A DNA stretch of 64,000 nt, from the NCBI RefSeq assembly GCF_002959775.1, contig NZ_PPCX01000010.1, forward strand, positions 372,001-436,000, read 5' to 3'. The DNA is from Veillonella rogosae JCM 15642 (GTDB lineage: Bacteria; Bacillota; Negativicutes; Veillonellales; Veillonellaceae). The position numbers and the translations under genes are program-made. The first letter of the stretch is position 1. The number at the start of each line of letters is the position of its first letter. Shown here in pieces: positions 1 through 9,106 of this stretch. The notes beneath the pieces were generated by a model. The model had not been told where the DNA came from and did no database searches. It was given only the letters and a program-made list of their open reading frames with translations.

Positions 1-142
1 TCTTCTTGTGGAAGTCGCCACCTTTTAACGCCTTTTCAACTTCAGCCTGCCATTGTTCATACGTAGGTTTCTCAAATTCGTCAAAGGATACAGGTGCTAA
101 TAGATCGCGTTCTGCGTCCTTCGAAGTCTTTTTGTCAGACAT
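1..142 (-). CDS. mutA: Methylmalonyl-CoA mutase small subunit, N-terminal part (truncated by window edge)
   Basis: Only the first ~47 codons are present. The protein starts MSDKKTSK and contains EKPTYEQWQAEVEKALKGG, which matches the N-terminus of methylmalonyl-CoA mutase chains (linker then the W-x-x-x-V-E-K-x-L-K-G segment before the TIM barrel). In Veillonella the enzyme interconverts succinyl-CoA and methylmalonyl-CoA in propionate formation and needs adenosylcobalamin. The ATG at 142 has a GGAGG site about 8 nt upstream. A cobalamin riboswitch and terminator lie upstream on the same strand. Subunit assignment (small rather than large) is by N-terminal style and less certain than the family. 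Confidence 0.75.
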   Translation of the reverse strand, partial: MSDKKTSKDAERDLLAPVSFDEFEKPTYEQWQAEVEKALKGGDFHKK

Positions 143-325
143 ATATGTGCCTCCTTTTCAACTCGAAACCATACCGAGAAACAGCGCACCGTACCTGCGA
201 AATGTTCTATCTATGAATCACACGAGCTTTCCTATACTTGGATCACATCAACCTCAAATCTGTATCCATTAATTCAATAATTATAAAGCCTGATTCATAT
301 GCTAAACAGCCACTTTCAAGGGCAA

Positions 326-356
326 TAAAAAACGTGCCACCCAAAAGTGACACGTA
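326..356 (-). terminator. Riboswitch expression-platform terminator
   Basis: Hairpin ACGTGTCAC / GTGGCACGT followed by a run of U on the minus strand, directly after the riboswitch and ~185 nt before the mutA start. It is probably the regulated terminator. Confidence 0.75.
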
Positions 357-364
357 AGGTTTCT

Positions 365-605
365 TATTGAAAGGTACACCAAAAAACACTGAAGCCAGCA
401 TACCTCAATCCCCTTCCTATCGCTCGTAGGTACATAACGGTGATTATCAAATAGGCAGTTCTCCTGGCTCGGGCTCATTGCCTCGCTTTCGCCTTCCCAG
501 ATTTCTCCAGTGACATATATGAAAGCAGGCTCGTCCTTACAGTGGCGGGACCGCATCGGCTTGTACCGATTTCTCTATTAAGTCTTGCGACACCTATTCT
601 CTATA
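365..605 (-). promoter_or_regulatory. Cobalamin (B12) riboswitch
   Basis: Read on the minus strand, the hallmark blocks occur in the correct order: GCCACTGT (546-539), GGGAAGGCGA (498-489) and the B12 box GAGCCAGGAGAACTGCC (470-454). An intrinsic terminator follows at 356-326 and then mutA. This is the arrangement of an AdoCbl-class riboswitch acting by transcription termination. Confidence 0.9.
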
Positions 606-836
606 TTCGTTGTTCTAAGTCCAATATAGTGTAAGATTATGCACAAAGTCAATGAACATAACAGTTAATCATAAGTACCAAATTTTAGGTTATAACTGAA
701 AGTCATGTGTGATAACTAAAATACATAATGCTATTTTAAGTATTCATGAAATAGTTAAAAGTATACTTACTATTATCAACACTATACATGCTATCAGCAT
801 GATATAATGATTTTATCAATACGAGGAGGTTACATC

Positions 837-1733
837 ATGAATGAAATAAGCAAAAAAGGGCTCAGTACGACTTTACTCTGTTGCTTAATCTGGGGATTAC
901 TCCCCCTATATTGGGCACTACTTAATCAAGTTTCTTCCTTTTCAGTGCTATCGCACCGCATCATCTGGTCCGGTGTTTGGATGTTTTTCCTTGTTATCAT
1001 CACCGGTCGCCAACAACTACGCATCGATATCCACTATTTACGCACCAACCTTACTCAATTAGGACTATTATTACTGGCTGCTATGTTGATTAGTATCAAT
1101 TGGTTCACCTATATTTGGGCTGTTACCAACCAACACGTTCTCGATACTAGCCTCGGATACTATATCAATCCACTACTCAATGTATTACTAGGTATCGTCA
1201 TCTATAAAGAAACCTTGCTGTGGTCACAAAAATTAAGCATCGCTATCGCCGTGCTAGGCGTATCTATCATGACCTATGAGCTAGGCTCGTTGCCGACCGT
1301 TTCCATTGCACTAGCCGTAACTTTCAGCCTCTATGGAGCCGTCAAAAAACGACTCACCATCCATCCATTTTCGAGCATTGCCTTGGAGGCGTGGCTTATT
1401 ACACCTATAGCTCTATGGTATGTACTAACAGTAGATACTACATCATGGTCTTTTATTGAAAACATGACCCCCACCGGTCTACTACTCGTTTGTTCAGGCT
1501 TTACTACATCCGTGCCCCTAATCCTTTTTTCATATGGGGCTCGTTTATTGCCACTTAACGTGTTAGGATTCTTACAATACCTCTCTCCAACTATGGGCTT
1601 TTTCTTGGCCATCTTCTACTTTGGTGAAAGCTTTGGCACACCACAAATGATCGCCTTCGGTTGTATATGGATAGCATTAGTATTATTCTCGTTATCAAGC
1701 CAAATTACAACACGCATTAGCCTAAAAAAGTAA
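837..1733 (+). CDS. rarD: RarD-type EamA/DMT-superfamily transporter
   Basis: A 298-residue hydrophobic protein with about ten membrane helices. It matches the RarD branch of the drug/metabolite transporter superfamily: the N-terminal G-x-x-x-x-x-x-C-x-x-W-G-x-x-P-x-Y-W (residues ~7-28) and the later SINWFTYIWAV and LGYYINPLLNVLLG segments are typical. The ATG at 837 has GAGGAGG 7 nt upstream; an in-frame start at 807 has no such site. Substrate unknown; the RarD name is by family. The sequence contains one GTGAAAGC copy (1624). The HicB gene follows by 35 bp on the same strand and may be cotranscribed. Confidence 0.85.
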   Translation: MNEISKKGLSTTLLCCLIWGLLPLYWALLNQVSSFSVLSHRIIWSGVWMFFLVIITGRQQLRIDIHYLRTNLTQLGLLLLAAMLISINWFTYIWAVTNQHVLDTSLGYYINPLLNVLLGIVIYKETLLWSQKLSIAIAVLGVSIMTYELGSLPTVSIALAVTFSLYGAVKKRLTIHPFSSIALEAWLITPIALWYVLTVDTTSWSFIENMTPTGLLLVCSGFTTSVPLILFSYGARLLPLNVLGFLQYLSPTMGFFLAIFYFGESFGTPQMIAFGCIWIALVLFSLSSQITTRISLKK

Positions 1734-1768
1734 GATATATCCTATATCAACTAAAATAAGGAGGAACT

Positions 1769-2146
1769 ATGAAATTTATATACCCTGCCATAATCCATGA
1801 TGACGCCGATGGTTTCTGGGCTGAGTTTCCAGACTTAGCATATACAAGTAGTACGGGCGCAACACTAACAGAGCTCGTAACTAATGCTCAAGAAGCAATG
1901 GAGCTATATATTTTAGGAGCTTTAGAAGATGGAGAAAGCTTACCTACACCTACATCTATTCGAAACTTACCTTGTACGGATACAACCTATCCTACGCTAG
2001 TACAAACAGATATTGATTTAGCTAAAAATAGTAAGTCCGTAAAGAAAACCTTAACAATTCCAGCATGGCTTAACGATAGAGCACTAGCTAAAGGGATTAA
2101 TTTTTCTCAGCTTTTACAAGAAGCGTTAGTAGAGAAAACAATGTAA
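1769..2146 (+). CDS. Orphan HicB-family antitoxin-like protein
   Basis: A 125-residue protein. The N-terminal half is the HicB partial RNase-H-like fold: Y-P-A-I-I-H-D-D-A-D-G-F-W-A-E-F-P-D-L, then a helix of the L-T-E-L-V-T-N-A-Q-E-A type. The C-terminal ~35 residues (KKTLTIPAWLNDRALAKG) look like a ribbon-helix-helix DNA-binding segment, as in two-domain HicB proteins. HicB normally neutralises a ~60-residue HicA mRNA-cleaving toxin encoded next to it. No HicA fits the 35 bp before it or the 10 bp after it, so this looks solitary. SD AGGAGG precedes the ATG. Confidence 0.85.
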   Translation: MKFIYPAIIHDDADGFWAEFPDLAYTSSTGATLTELVTNAQEAMELYILGALEDGESLPTPTSIRNLPCTDTTYPTLVQTDIDLAKNSKSVKKTLTIPAWLNDRALAKGINFSQLLQEALVEKTM

Positions 2147-2156
2147 ATTTACACCA

Positions 2157-2570
2157 TCAATTACTTAGTAAAATTAGAACTACGGTCCATGCAATGATTG
2201 CCAGCGTTAGTAAGCCTACACAAATCATCCACATGATGGTCACGAAATAGAGCAATAGTTTCAACACATAGAGCACATCAAACCAAACGCTATGTCGGTC
2301 CTCTAGCTGCTCCATGTAGGAACTGAGACAGCGCTCTAAATAGGGCGGTTTAGTATTAGGATTTAGTTTTTTCCAGTAAAATACTAGATACGGCGTCACA
2401 AAACAGCCTACCAATACGATATAGGTAAGAAAGATTGGTGTTTCTATGTTGTACTGAGTCATAAAACCTGACCAGTCCATGATCATTAATCTGCCTACGT
2501 ACAAAAAGCCAAGCCAATATACGAAGCCTATTAACTTTATAATAAGGCGAATGATTTGTTTACTATCCAT
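2157..2570 (-). CDS. Small integral membrane protein, paralog of the 29-34 kb membrane family
   Basis: A 137-residue protein with about four membrane helices. The middle segment (Y-L-V-F-Y-W-K-K-L-N-P-N-T-K-P-P-Y-L-E) matches the W-C-K-R-L-x-P-A-F-N-K-P-K segment of the proteins at 29333, 33198 and 33813 and the F-Y-C-P-G-L-N-P segment of the one at 20705. All share the plan of two helices, a basic cytoplasmic or periplasmic hook, an amphipathic stretch and two more helices. Function unknown; no known family recognised. It lies tail-to-tail with the HicB gene with only 10 bp between stops. Confidence 0.7.
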   Translation of the reverse strand: MDSKQIIRLIIKLIGFVYWLGFLYVGRLMIMDWSGFMTQYNIETPIFLTYIVLVGCFVTPYLVFYWKKLNPNTKPPYLERCLSSYMEQLEDRHSVWFDVLYVLKLLLYFVTIMWMICVGLLTLAIIAWTVVLILLSN

Positions 2571-2621
2571 TATGACAATCCCATTACTATCAATAATCTA
2601 GTCTTTTCGAGTGTTATAAGC

Positions 2622-3224
2622 CTATAATCCAACTAATGTTTTAAATCGCGTATTATTGTGAAAGCGCTCGAAATGGTCTTGTTCTGCTGCCACAGCTTTT
2701 ACAGATGGATCAATTTTAATCGCCTTTTCAAGCCAATCAAGGGCCTTAGTATCATCCCCTTGGTCTGCATAAATGGTAGCAATGCCATAGACGGACCAAG
2801 TATTACTAGGGTCCTTTTCTAATACCTTTTCAAACCACTGTTTAGAATCGTTTAACTGACCTTGTAGCTTATATACCATGGCCATATTATAGTAATTAGC
2901 TACATTGTTTGGATCTAAATCGTAAGCCTTTTTAGTATCTGCTAAACCTTTAGCTGTATCGCCATTCAACGCCGTAGCAAAGCCACGAACCGAATAAGCG
3001 TCTGCATTATTTGGATTATCCTTAATAGAAGCTGTTGCCTCCTCGATGGCTTTAGCATAATCACCAGAGGATAGAGCTTGCTTAGCGGCTATAACATGAG
3101 CATCTTGCTCTGTTTTAACTTGTTCGTTAGCTGTTGTTGTAGTTTTAGTGTCTTGTTGGGTCTTAGTATCTGTGCCACAACCTAATAGACTAAGCAAACA
3201 CATACATAATAGAATATATTTCAT
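2622..3224 (-). CDS. TPR-repeat lipoprotein
   Basis: A 200-residue protein with a lipoprotein signal peptide (lipobox L-L-G-C, lipidated Cys ~16), a Lys/Thr-rich linker and three to four tetratricopeptide repeats: residues ~48-80 (A-L-S-S-G-D-Y-A-K-A), ~82-114, ~116-148 and ~150-182, with N-P-N-N / D-P-S-N turns. TPRs are protein-binding scaffolds. The likely location is the cell envelope, facing the periplasm. GAGG precedes the ATG. It shares its orientation with the membrane protein downstream (~50 bp apart). One GTGAAAGC copy lies near its 3' end (2658). Confidence 0.85.
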   Translation of the reverse strand: MKYILLCMCLLSLLGCGTDTKTQQDTKTTTTANEQVKTEQDAHVIAAKQALSSGDYAKAIEEATASIKDNPNNADAYSVRGFATALNGDTAKGLADTKKAYDLDPNNVANYYNMAMVYKLQGQLNDSKQWFEKVLEKDPSNTWSVYGIATIYADQGDDTKALDWLEKAIKIDPSVKAVAAEQDHFERFHNNTRFKTLVGL

Positions 3225-3357
3225 ATATTACCTCTATATTATCTATATAATACAACCACATTATGTCGTATATCTTCATTGTTTACTATGATTACAATAG
3301 GTAGTACTATTACATAATTTATTAAATACCATTACAATTATACCAAAACTATATACA

Positions 3358-3389
3358 AAAAAGGACGAGCCGCAACTCGTCCTTTTTCG
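3358..3389 (-). terminator. Intrinsic terminator of the D-lactate dehydrogenase gene
   Basis: Hairpin AAAGGACGAG / CTCGTCCTTT with A- and T-tracts on the two sides, ~27 bp after the stop of the minus-strand gene. It could work in both directions. Confidence 0.85.
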
Positions 3390-3415
3390 TTATATGGTAG
3401 GTAATGTTATAAATC

Positions 3416-6238
3416 TTATTTTTTTGCTTTAGAGCAACGGTCTAGTAGGAATGCAACGCCTACGAATGGGATGCCACCGTTTTCACCAAGACCAATTTCA
3501 CATGTGGAGCTGGAGCTTACGCCTAGTGTAGCGCCGTATTCAGCGATTTCGCCAGCCAAGTCTTTTGTGGCAGATTTGTTAAGTTCTGGTGTGAAGAAGC
3601 CTTTTTGACCAGCAAAGCCATCGCACGCAAAGGATTTAATGTTGAATACATGGTCAGTGCAGAGGCGTGCCAAGTCTTCAATGTATTGAGATTTGTTCAA
3701 AGATTTAATCTTACATTGTTTGTGTACGATAACTCGTTCATCGCATTTTTCAATGTCGAGATGCGGCACAACATATTTGCACAAAAATTCAGAAATATCG
3801 TTAATTTCTAAGTCTGGCATATGTTTGAAAGCATGGTTGAAGCATGCGCTATGATCGATTACAATTGGGTATTTACCATTTTGAGATGCTTTCATCAATG
3901 CATCGTGCAAGTCTTTTACAGCCCGTTCATGAACGTCGTCGTAGTTTTCAAAGCTCAAGCCACAGCAGAGGTTTTCAATATGTTGTGGGTAAATAATATC
4001 GATATGAGCCTTGTTGCAGAGGCTTTCCACGACTTGTTGTAAGCTACGATCATCATCATAACCTTGGTTCGGTTTGAAGGCACGGTTCGCACAAGTACTG
4101 AAGTATACAACCTTTTCAAAGTTAGTTGGTTTAATGCGATTTCTCAATCTATAATGGTTAGCCTTAGGCGTTGTCTTAGGTAAGTACGGTGTAATACCTG
4201 TGACACCATGTAAACCGTCGGTAATCTTGGAAATTGCTTTTTGCGTAATGATAGAACCAGCAATGCCTTCGAGGCTTACGCCGGCACGAGCCATTTGAAG
4301 GGTTGTGGAGAAGTTGTCGTAAATCTTCTTAGCCAATTCTGGTGCAGGCGGATCGATGCGGCGCATGGACAATGCGATTTGAGCAGTATCGATGCTAAGT
4401 GGACAAAGACCTTTACACATAGAGCAGGCTGCACAAGTTTCCACACCGTAGTATTCATAGCCCTTTCTGAGCTCAGATGCCAATGTGAAGTTACCTTCGT
4501 TTTCAAGGCGTTTCGTTTCGCGCAACAACGCAATACGTTGACGTGGCGTCAATGTTAAATTACGGCTTGGACAATGTTTTTCACAGAAACCGCATTCCAT
4601 ACAGATTGTGAAAGCATCATCGATAGCACATTGTGCCTTAAGGTTTTTCTTGTACACATCTGGATCATCTGTGATGATTACATCAGGGTTCAAGATACGA
4701 GTAGGGTCAAAGATGGCTTTGATGCGACGATTGATTTCGTACGCTTTTTTGCCCCATTCCATTTCAACAAATGGTGCTACCATCCGGCCTGTACCGTGTT
4801 CAGCTTTCAAAGAACCACCGAAACCAGATACGCGCTCAGACATTTCTTTTACTAAATCTCCAAAGTTCTTAGTATCTTTAGGGTCGCTGAAATCGGGTGT
4901 AATATTAAAGTGAACGTTACCAGACAGAGCATGACCGAAGATTACACCACCGTCTACGAAATCGTATTTATGGAACAATTCCGTAATCATTTCGATGCCC
5001 TTAGTGAAGTCTTCAATTTGGAAGCAAACGTCCTCTGTAATAACAGTGGTGCCTTTTCTACGTTGACCTCCAACGATTGGCAAGATACCTTTACGGATAG
5101 CCCACCAAGAATCGTATTCCTTAGGGTCTTGAGAGTAAAGACTAGGGATGGCTGTAGGGATATCTTTCAATTGGTCTTTAATGAAAGCCAAGTTTTCATC
5201 TACTGTTTCTTTCGTGTAGCTTTCAGTTTGGAACAAGATAGCGCTTGTACCTTCAGGCACTTCACGAACGAAGTCAGGTACATTTTCAAGGCTTTGAACG
5301 GCGCGCAAGGACTGATAGTCCATCATTTCTGCAGCGATAACCTTTTCACGGCCCATATTAGCGAGCGCTACAACTGCAAGGGATGCATCGTTCAATGTTT
5401 TGAAGAACATGAGGCCACAGCCTTTATGAGGCACGTCTTCAACAGTGTTGTACACGATTTCAGATACGAAGCCCAATGTACCTTCGGAGCCGATGAACAA
5501 GTGGTTGATGATGTCGATAATATCTTCAAAATCAACGAGGGAGTTCAAACCGTAACCTGTAGTATTTTTAATTTTATATTTGTGATGAATCAAATGCGTC
5601 AATTCTTCGTCAGCTAAGATTTCCTTGCGCAATTGCAAGAGATCTTCTACCATTTGAGGTTTTTCTTTGAGGAATTGATCGATACTCTTTTGGTCGGACG
5701 TATCAAGAATAGAGCCGTCTAATAAAACAACGCGAATAGAACGAATTGTTTTATACGAGTTCTGCGCTGTACCACAGCACATACCAGAGGAGTTATTATT
5801 CAAAATACCGCCCACTAATGCTGTAGCAAGCGTTGCAGGATCTGGACCAATTTTACGATTGTACGGTTTCAATAAATCGTTTGCATCAGAACCGATAACA
5901 CCGCACTCACATTTTAAGGCTTTTCCATCGTCGATAACTTCCATTTTTTTGAAGCCATCATTACATACGATGAGCACGTCTTCACTGGAACACTGACCAG
6001 ACAACGAAGAACCAGCTGCACGGAATGTAAATGGCGTGCCGCATTGTTGGCATAGACGAATAAGGCGTCTTACTTCGCGTTCGTCCTCAGCTTTTACAAC
6101 AACCTTTGGTAAATAGCTATAGCAGGACGCATCAACGCCATACGCATAACGACGTAAATGATCGGTATACACGCGACCTTTACAAATCTCTTTTGCCTCC
6201 TTGGCAAAACGTTCATAATCTCTAATAAGCGTACTCAC
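3416..6238 (-). CDS. FAD/Fe-S D-lactate dehydrogenase (GlcD-type flavoprotein fused to a CCG-type iron-sulfur domain)
   Basis: A 940-residue fusion. Residues ~35-270 are a PCMH-type FAD-binding domain (P-F-T-F-R-A-A-G-S-S-L-S-G-Q and L-V-G-G-I-L-N-N-N-S-S-G). Residues ~270-530 are the FAD-oxidase C-terminal domain, with G-H-A-L-S-G-N-V-H-F and E-H-G-T-G-R. Two 4Fe-4S motifs follow (C-M-E-C-G-F-C-E-K-H-C-P and C-A-A-C-S-M-C-K-G-L-C-P), then CCG-type cysteines (C-C-G-L-S-F, C-E-I-G-L-G). This plan fits quinone- or flavodoxin-linked D-lactate dehydrogenases; lactate is the main carbon source of Veillonella. The start is GTG at 6238 with AGGAGG 8 nt upstream. Lactate rather than another 2-hydroxyacid is inferred. 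Confidence 0.85.
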   Translation of the reverse strand: MSTLIRDYERFAKEAKEICKGRVYTDHLRRYAYGVDASCYSYLPKVVVKAEDEREVRRLIRLCQQCGTPFTFRAAGSSLSGQCSSEDVLIVCNDGFKKMEVIDDGKALKCECGVIGSDANDLLKPYNRKIGPDPATLATALVGGILNNNSSGMCCGTAQNSYKTIRSIRVVLLDGSILDTSDQKSIDQFLKEKPQMVEDLLQLRKEILADEELTHLIHHKYKIKNTTGYGLNSLVDFEDIIDIINHLFIGSEGTLGFVSEIVYNTVEDVPHKGCGLMFFKTLNDASLAVVALANMGREKVIAAEMMDYQSLRAVQSLENVPDFVREVPEGTSAILFQTESYTKETVDENLAFIKDQLKDIPTAIPSLYSQDPKEYDSWWAIRKGILPIVGGQRRKGTTVITEDVCFQIEDFTKGIEMITELFHKYDFVDGGVIFGHALSGNVHFNITPDFSDPKDTKNFGDLVKEMSERVSGFGGSLKAEHGTGRMVAPFVEMEWGKKAYEINRRIKAIFDPTRILNPDVIITDDPDVYKKNLKAQCAIDDAFTICMECGFCEKHCPSRNLTLTPRQRIALLRETKRLENEGNFTLASELRKGYEYYGVETCAACSMCKGLCPLSIDTAQIALSMRRIDPPAPELAKKIYDNFSTTLQMARAGVSLEGIAGSIITQKAISKITDGLHGVTGITPYLPKTTPKANHYRLRNRIKPTNFEKVVYFSTCANRAFKPNQGYDDDRSLQQVVESLCNKAHIDIIYPQHIENLCCGLSFENYDDVHERAVKDLHDALMKASQNGKYPIVIDHSACFNHAFKHMPDLEINDISEFLCKYVVPHLDIEKCDERVIVHKQCKIKSLNKSQYIEDLARLCTDHVFNIKSFACDGFAGQKGFFTPELNKSATKDLAGEIAEYGATLGVSSSSTCEIGLGENGGIPFVGVAFLLDRCSKAKK

Positions 6239-6645
6239 TTGTATTTCCTCCTATCCTCTCATAAGGAACATGTGTTACTTTTAGTATACGCCGTTCTCAT
6301 TCTCACTACTATAATTATGCATAAATTATATGTCTTCTAATAATTCTCGATATGCATCGCTTTTTTATTTCTTTACTTGAAAGTGCATCTCAATGGCATT
6401 ATCATGTACTCATTTCTTCACATATCTAATCAAGAATCCTTATTTATTAAGGATTAATCGATATATTTTATAGATATATACGAAAACCTAGATAAACTAT
6501 GATTTATACTGCATATAATTCTATAGGAAATAGATTACAAAGCTCATGCATAAAACTATTATGATTTACTAATTTTAATTTTTCCATTCTCAATTACAAA
6601 GTCCTATGACTTTTAGTTATACCCTTTTAAAAAACGTCAGAAATT
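6239..6645. other. Intergenic region, ~400 bp, no gene seen
   Basis: AT-rich spacer between the lactate dehydrogenase start and the terminator of the TauE/SafE gene. It must contain the promoter for the dehydrogenase. No clear operator or ncRNA was recognised. Confidence 0.5.
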
Positions 6646-6700
6646 CAAAAAGCCCTCTAGTGATACAACTCTTACGAGCTACCACCAGAGGGCTTTTATT
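6646..6700 (-). terminator. Intrinsic terminator of the ClC-TauE operon
   Basis: Long hairpin AAAAGCCCTCT...AGAGGGCTTTT with a large loop, ~55 bp after the TauE stop on the minus strand. Confidence 0.8.
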
Positions 6701-6753
6701 AAACTATGCTTATTAAAGATATGGCTCATCTTAATGAATTGATACCATAAACC

Positions 6754-7548
6754 TTATCCTAGAATCCCCGATTTAAGGATGAGTCGTACAGCCAACGCAA
6801 ACACGGCTACGCTCATAAGGGCAAGGATTGCTTTTGCCTTGAGGCGTTTGGCAATGCGCGCACCAGCTTGAGCCCCAAAGATGGCTCCAATACTAGTAGG
6901 AATAGCAATGCTAAAGACGATATGATTCTCTATTAAATGTGTAATAACACCAACCGTAGTAGATACGGCGAGGATGGATTGGCTAGTGGCTGTCGCCATA
7001 TGCGTAGGGAAGCCCATTAAATAAATCAAGGCCGGTACGTGAATCAGCCCGCCACCAATACCAAAGATACTGGAAATAAAACCTACAACGATGCTAATGC
7101 TAATACCAACGGGCTTACTATAGGTTAGCTGATCCAAGGTAAGGGATTCTTCCTTGCGCTCTCCTTTACGGAAGTTCTTGAACCCAATCAAGAAGGAAGC
7201 ACAGAGCATAAAGCAACCAAAGGCAAACATAAAGCCTTTACCAGAGAACCACCCCGACATTTGAGCCCCTAAAATAGCCCCTGGGAAGGTAGCAACACTA
7301 AAGACGAGAGCCGCACTGATATATACTTTTTTCTGTTTAAGATACGCTATAGATCCAGAGATAGCATTACACATAACAGAAAAGAGTGACGTCCCTACAA
7401 TCATAGACGGAGACCATTCAGGGAACCAGTACATAAAAAGAGGTACAAATATAAGGCCTCCACCAGCACCAATGATAGTGCCTAGCATAGCCGCTAAAAA
7501 GCCAACTATAGTAAAGAATATATAGAATAATACTATGTTATCTAACAT
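6754..7548 (-). CDS. TauE/SafE-family sulfite/anion exporter-like membrane protein
   Basis: A 264-residue, eight-helix membrane protein. Two internally related halves carry the TauE/SafE signatures: F-L-A-A-M-L-G-T-I-I-G-A-G-G-G-L-I-F-V-P near the N-terminus and G-F-I-S-S-I-F-G-I-G-G-G-L-I-H-V-P in the second half. The family moves sulfite, sulfonates or related organic anions across the inner membrane; the substrate here is unknown. The ATG at 7548 has AAAGGAGGG 6 nt upstream and is preferred to the upstream in-frame start at 7590, which would overlap the ClC gene. The ClC gene ends 13 bp upstream, so the two form an operon. Confidence 0.85.
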   Translation of the reverse strand: MLDNIVLFYIFFTIVGFLAAMLGTIIGAGGGLIFVPLFMYWFPEWSPSMIVGTSLFSVMCNAISGSIAYLKQKKVYISAALVFSVATFPGAILGAQMSGWFSGKGFMFAFGCFMLCASFLIGFKNFRKGERKEESLTLDQLTYSKPVGISISIVVGFISSIFGIGGGLIHVPALIYLMGFPTHMATATSQSILAVSTTVGVITHLIENHIVFSIAIPTSIGAIFGAQAGARIAKRLKAKAILALMSVAVFALAVRLILKSGILG

Positions 7549-7561
7549 GGTAAGCCCTCCT

Positions 7562-9106
7562 TTAATTAGACTGGAAGAATGCTTTTGCATCTTTCAATCG
7601 ACCTCGTTCACACGAAACTTGTAGTTCATCACCTGGTTCAAGTTTCACATCCCCAAGAGGTACAATGTAGGTACCATTTCGGCGAATACTTACGATTAAT
7701 GTCCCCTCTGGCAATGCCAAGTCTTGTAGTTGTACATCTGTATAGTTTGCCACTACAGGCACCTTGGTTTGGAAGAAGGTTTGTACAGCTTCTAGATTGC
7801 TTTGCCCAGTCATAGCTTGCAATAAGGAATCGTAAATCGGCGGCTCTTTTAAAAGATCTGCCACAAGATAGGCCACCAATGTAACGATACCAATAGCGTA
7901 AATATTAGAAAAACTATTCGTCATTTCAAGAACGAGTAGAATCGCCAAAATCGGGGTTCGCATAGCAGCTGCTAGCATACCACCCATGGCACAGATGACG
8001 AATTGAGGTACAAAATCAGGAGAAATGAGGCCTAACGTTGAAAGTAGGCTTTCACAAAAGGCACCTGCTGACGCACCGATAACAAGCATGGGTAAAAAGA
8101 TGCCCCCTTGAGCACCACTGCCATAACAGAAGGTAGTGAGCAACATCTTGCCTAGCACGATGCCCGCCAAGAGCAACACGCCATGAGATTGAAAGGCGAG
8201 CTGACCTACGAGATCATTGCCGCCACCTAAAAGAAGTTGCGAGTCATAGCCGATGACGGCCACAGTCACAAAGGTGAGGGCTAATTTCAAGAACCGAGAG
8301 CATTTAAGCCACTCAAAGAATTTCTTGAACACAAAGATCATGCGACAGAAAAGCACCCCACAAAGTCCCATAATAACGCCCACCATAAGCAGTACAGGAA
8401 AGTACTCAAGAGGAACCCCTGAGGTTACCGAAAATCCAAGAGCTGGGTCGAGACCAAAGATACTAACTGTAATATAGTTAGAAATCAATGTGGCCACAAA
8501 GGTTGGCACAACGAGGTACGGATAAAAGCTTTTATGAACCTCTTCAAAGACGAATATCGCCCCCGATACAGGTGCACTAAAGGCAGCCGTTAAGCCGGCC
8601 CCTGCGCCAGCAGAAGTCAAGATGCGCTGCTCACGCAGCCCTGAATTCATCCAATAGGATACAATTTTACCGGCAGAGCCCCCGATTTGTACGGCTGGCC
8701 CTTCACGACCTACGGAAAAGCCCGCAAATCCAGTCAGTACGCCACCAATCATCTTTGACACAAGCGTCCGATAAGGCTTCATATCAAAGAGACCTAGCAT
8801 CTCCCCTTCGATTTGAGGAATACCAGAACCACCAGACAACGGTGCCCAAGTCAATAATCGATCTACGATAAAGGCAAAAACGACCATAGCTATGAGCCAA
8901 CCTAAAGCCCACTCCAGAGTAATGCCCTCCATCAACTGCCAACGCAAATGCTCGGACTCTAAGATTAAATAGCGATATGTAGCCCCGCAAAAACCTGCCA
9001 CAACGCCAACGACAGCGCCCTTTGCGATAAGCTCCGTTAAGAGTACACGATTCATGGACATATCTGCTAAGGTAGAACTGCGCTTATTAAATTTCCATAG
9101 TTTCAT
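7562..9106 (-). CDS. ClC-family chloride/proton exchanger with C-terminal TrkA-C (RCK_C) domain
   Basis: A 514-residue protein. Residues ~1-430 hold the ClC fold with the anion-binding motifs G-S-G-I-P, G-R-E-G-P-A-V-Q and G-G-I-F-L-P. The glutamate of G-R-E-G-P (external gate) and the acidic pair in V-F-E-E-V are present, favouring an H+-coupled antiporter over a passive channel. Residues ~435-514 form a TrkA-C/RCK_C domain (L-P-E-G-T-L-I-V-S-I-R-R-N-G), a common ligand-sensing tail of bacterial ClC proteins. GAGGAGG precedes the ATG. It is first gene of an operon with the TauE/SafE gene. One GTGAAAGC copy at 8048, minus orientation. Confidence 0.92.
   Translation of the reverse strand: MKLWKFNKRSSTLADMSMNRVLLTELIAKGAVVGVVAGFCGATYRYLILESEHLRWQLMEGITLEWALGWLIAMVVFAFIVDRLLTWAPLSGGSGIPQIEGEMLGLFDMKPYRTLVSKMIGGVLTGFAGFSVGREGPAVQIGGSAGKIVSYWMNSGLREQRILTSAGAGAGLTAAFSAPVSGAIFVFEEVHKSFYPYLVVPTFVATLISNYITVSIFGLDPALGFSVTSGVPLEYFPVLLMVGVIMGLCGVLFCRMIFVFKKFFEWLKCSRFLKLALTFVTVAVIGYDSQLLLGGGNDLVGQLAFQSHGVLLLAGIVLGKMLLTTFCYGSGAQGGIFLPMLVIGASAGAFCESLLSTLGLISPDFVPQFVICAMGGMLAAAMRTPILAILLVLEMTNSFSNIYAIGIVTLVAYLVADLLKEPPIYDSLLQAMTGQSNLEAVQTFFQTKVPVVANYTDVQLQDLALPEGTLIVSIRRNGTYIVPLGDVKLEPGDELQVSCERGRLKDAKAFFQSN

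Noticed and set aside
302-556. 84-codon ORF on the minus strand
   Set aside because: It lies wholly within the cobalamin riboswitch and has no SD; the conserved bases are explained by the RNA.
4910-5617. 235-codon plus-strand ORF inside the lactate dehydrogenase gene
   Set aside because: Antisense shadow of a well-supported gene; Cys/Phe-rich, unlike real proteins here.
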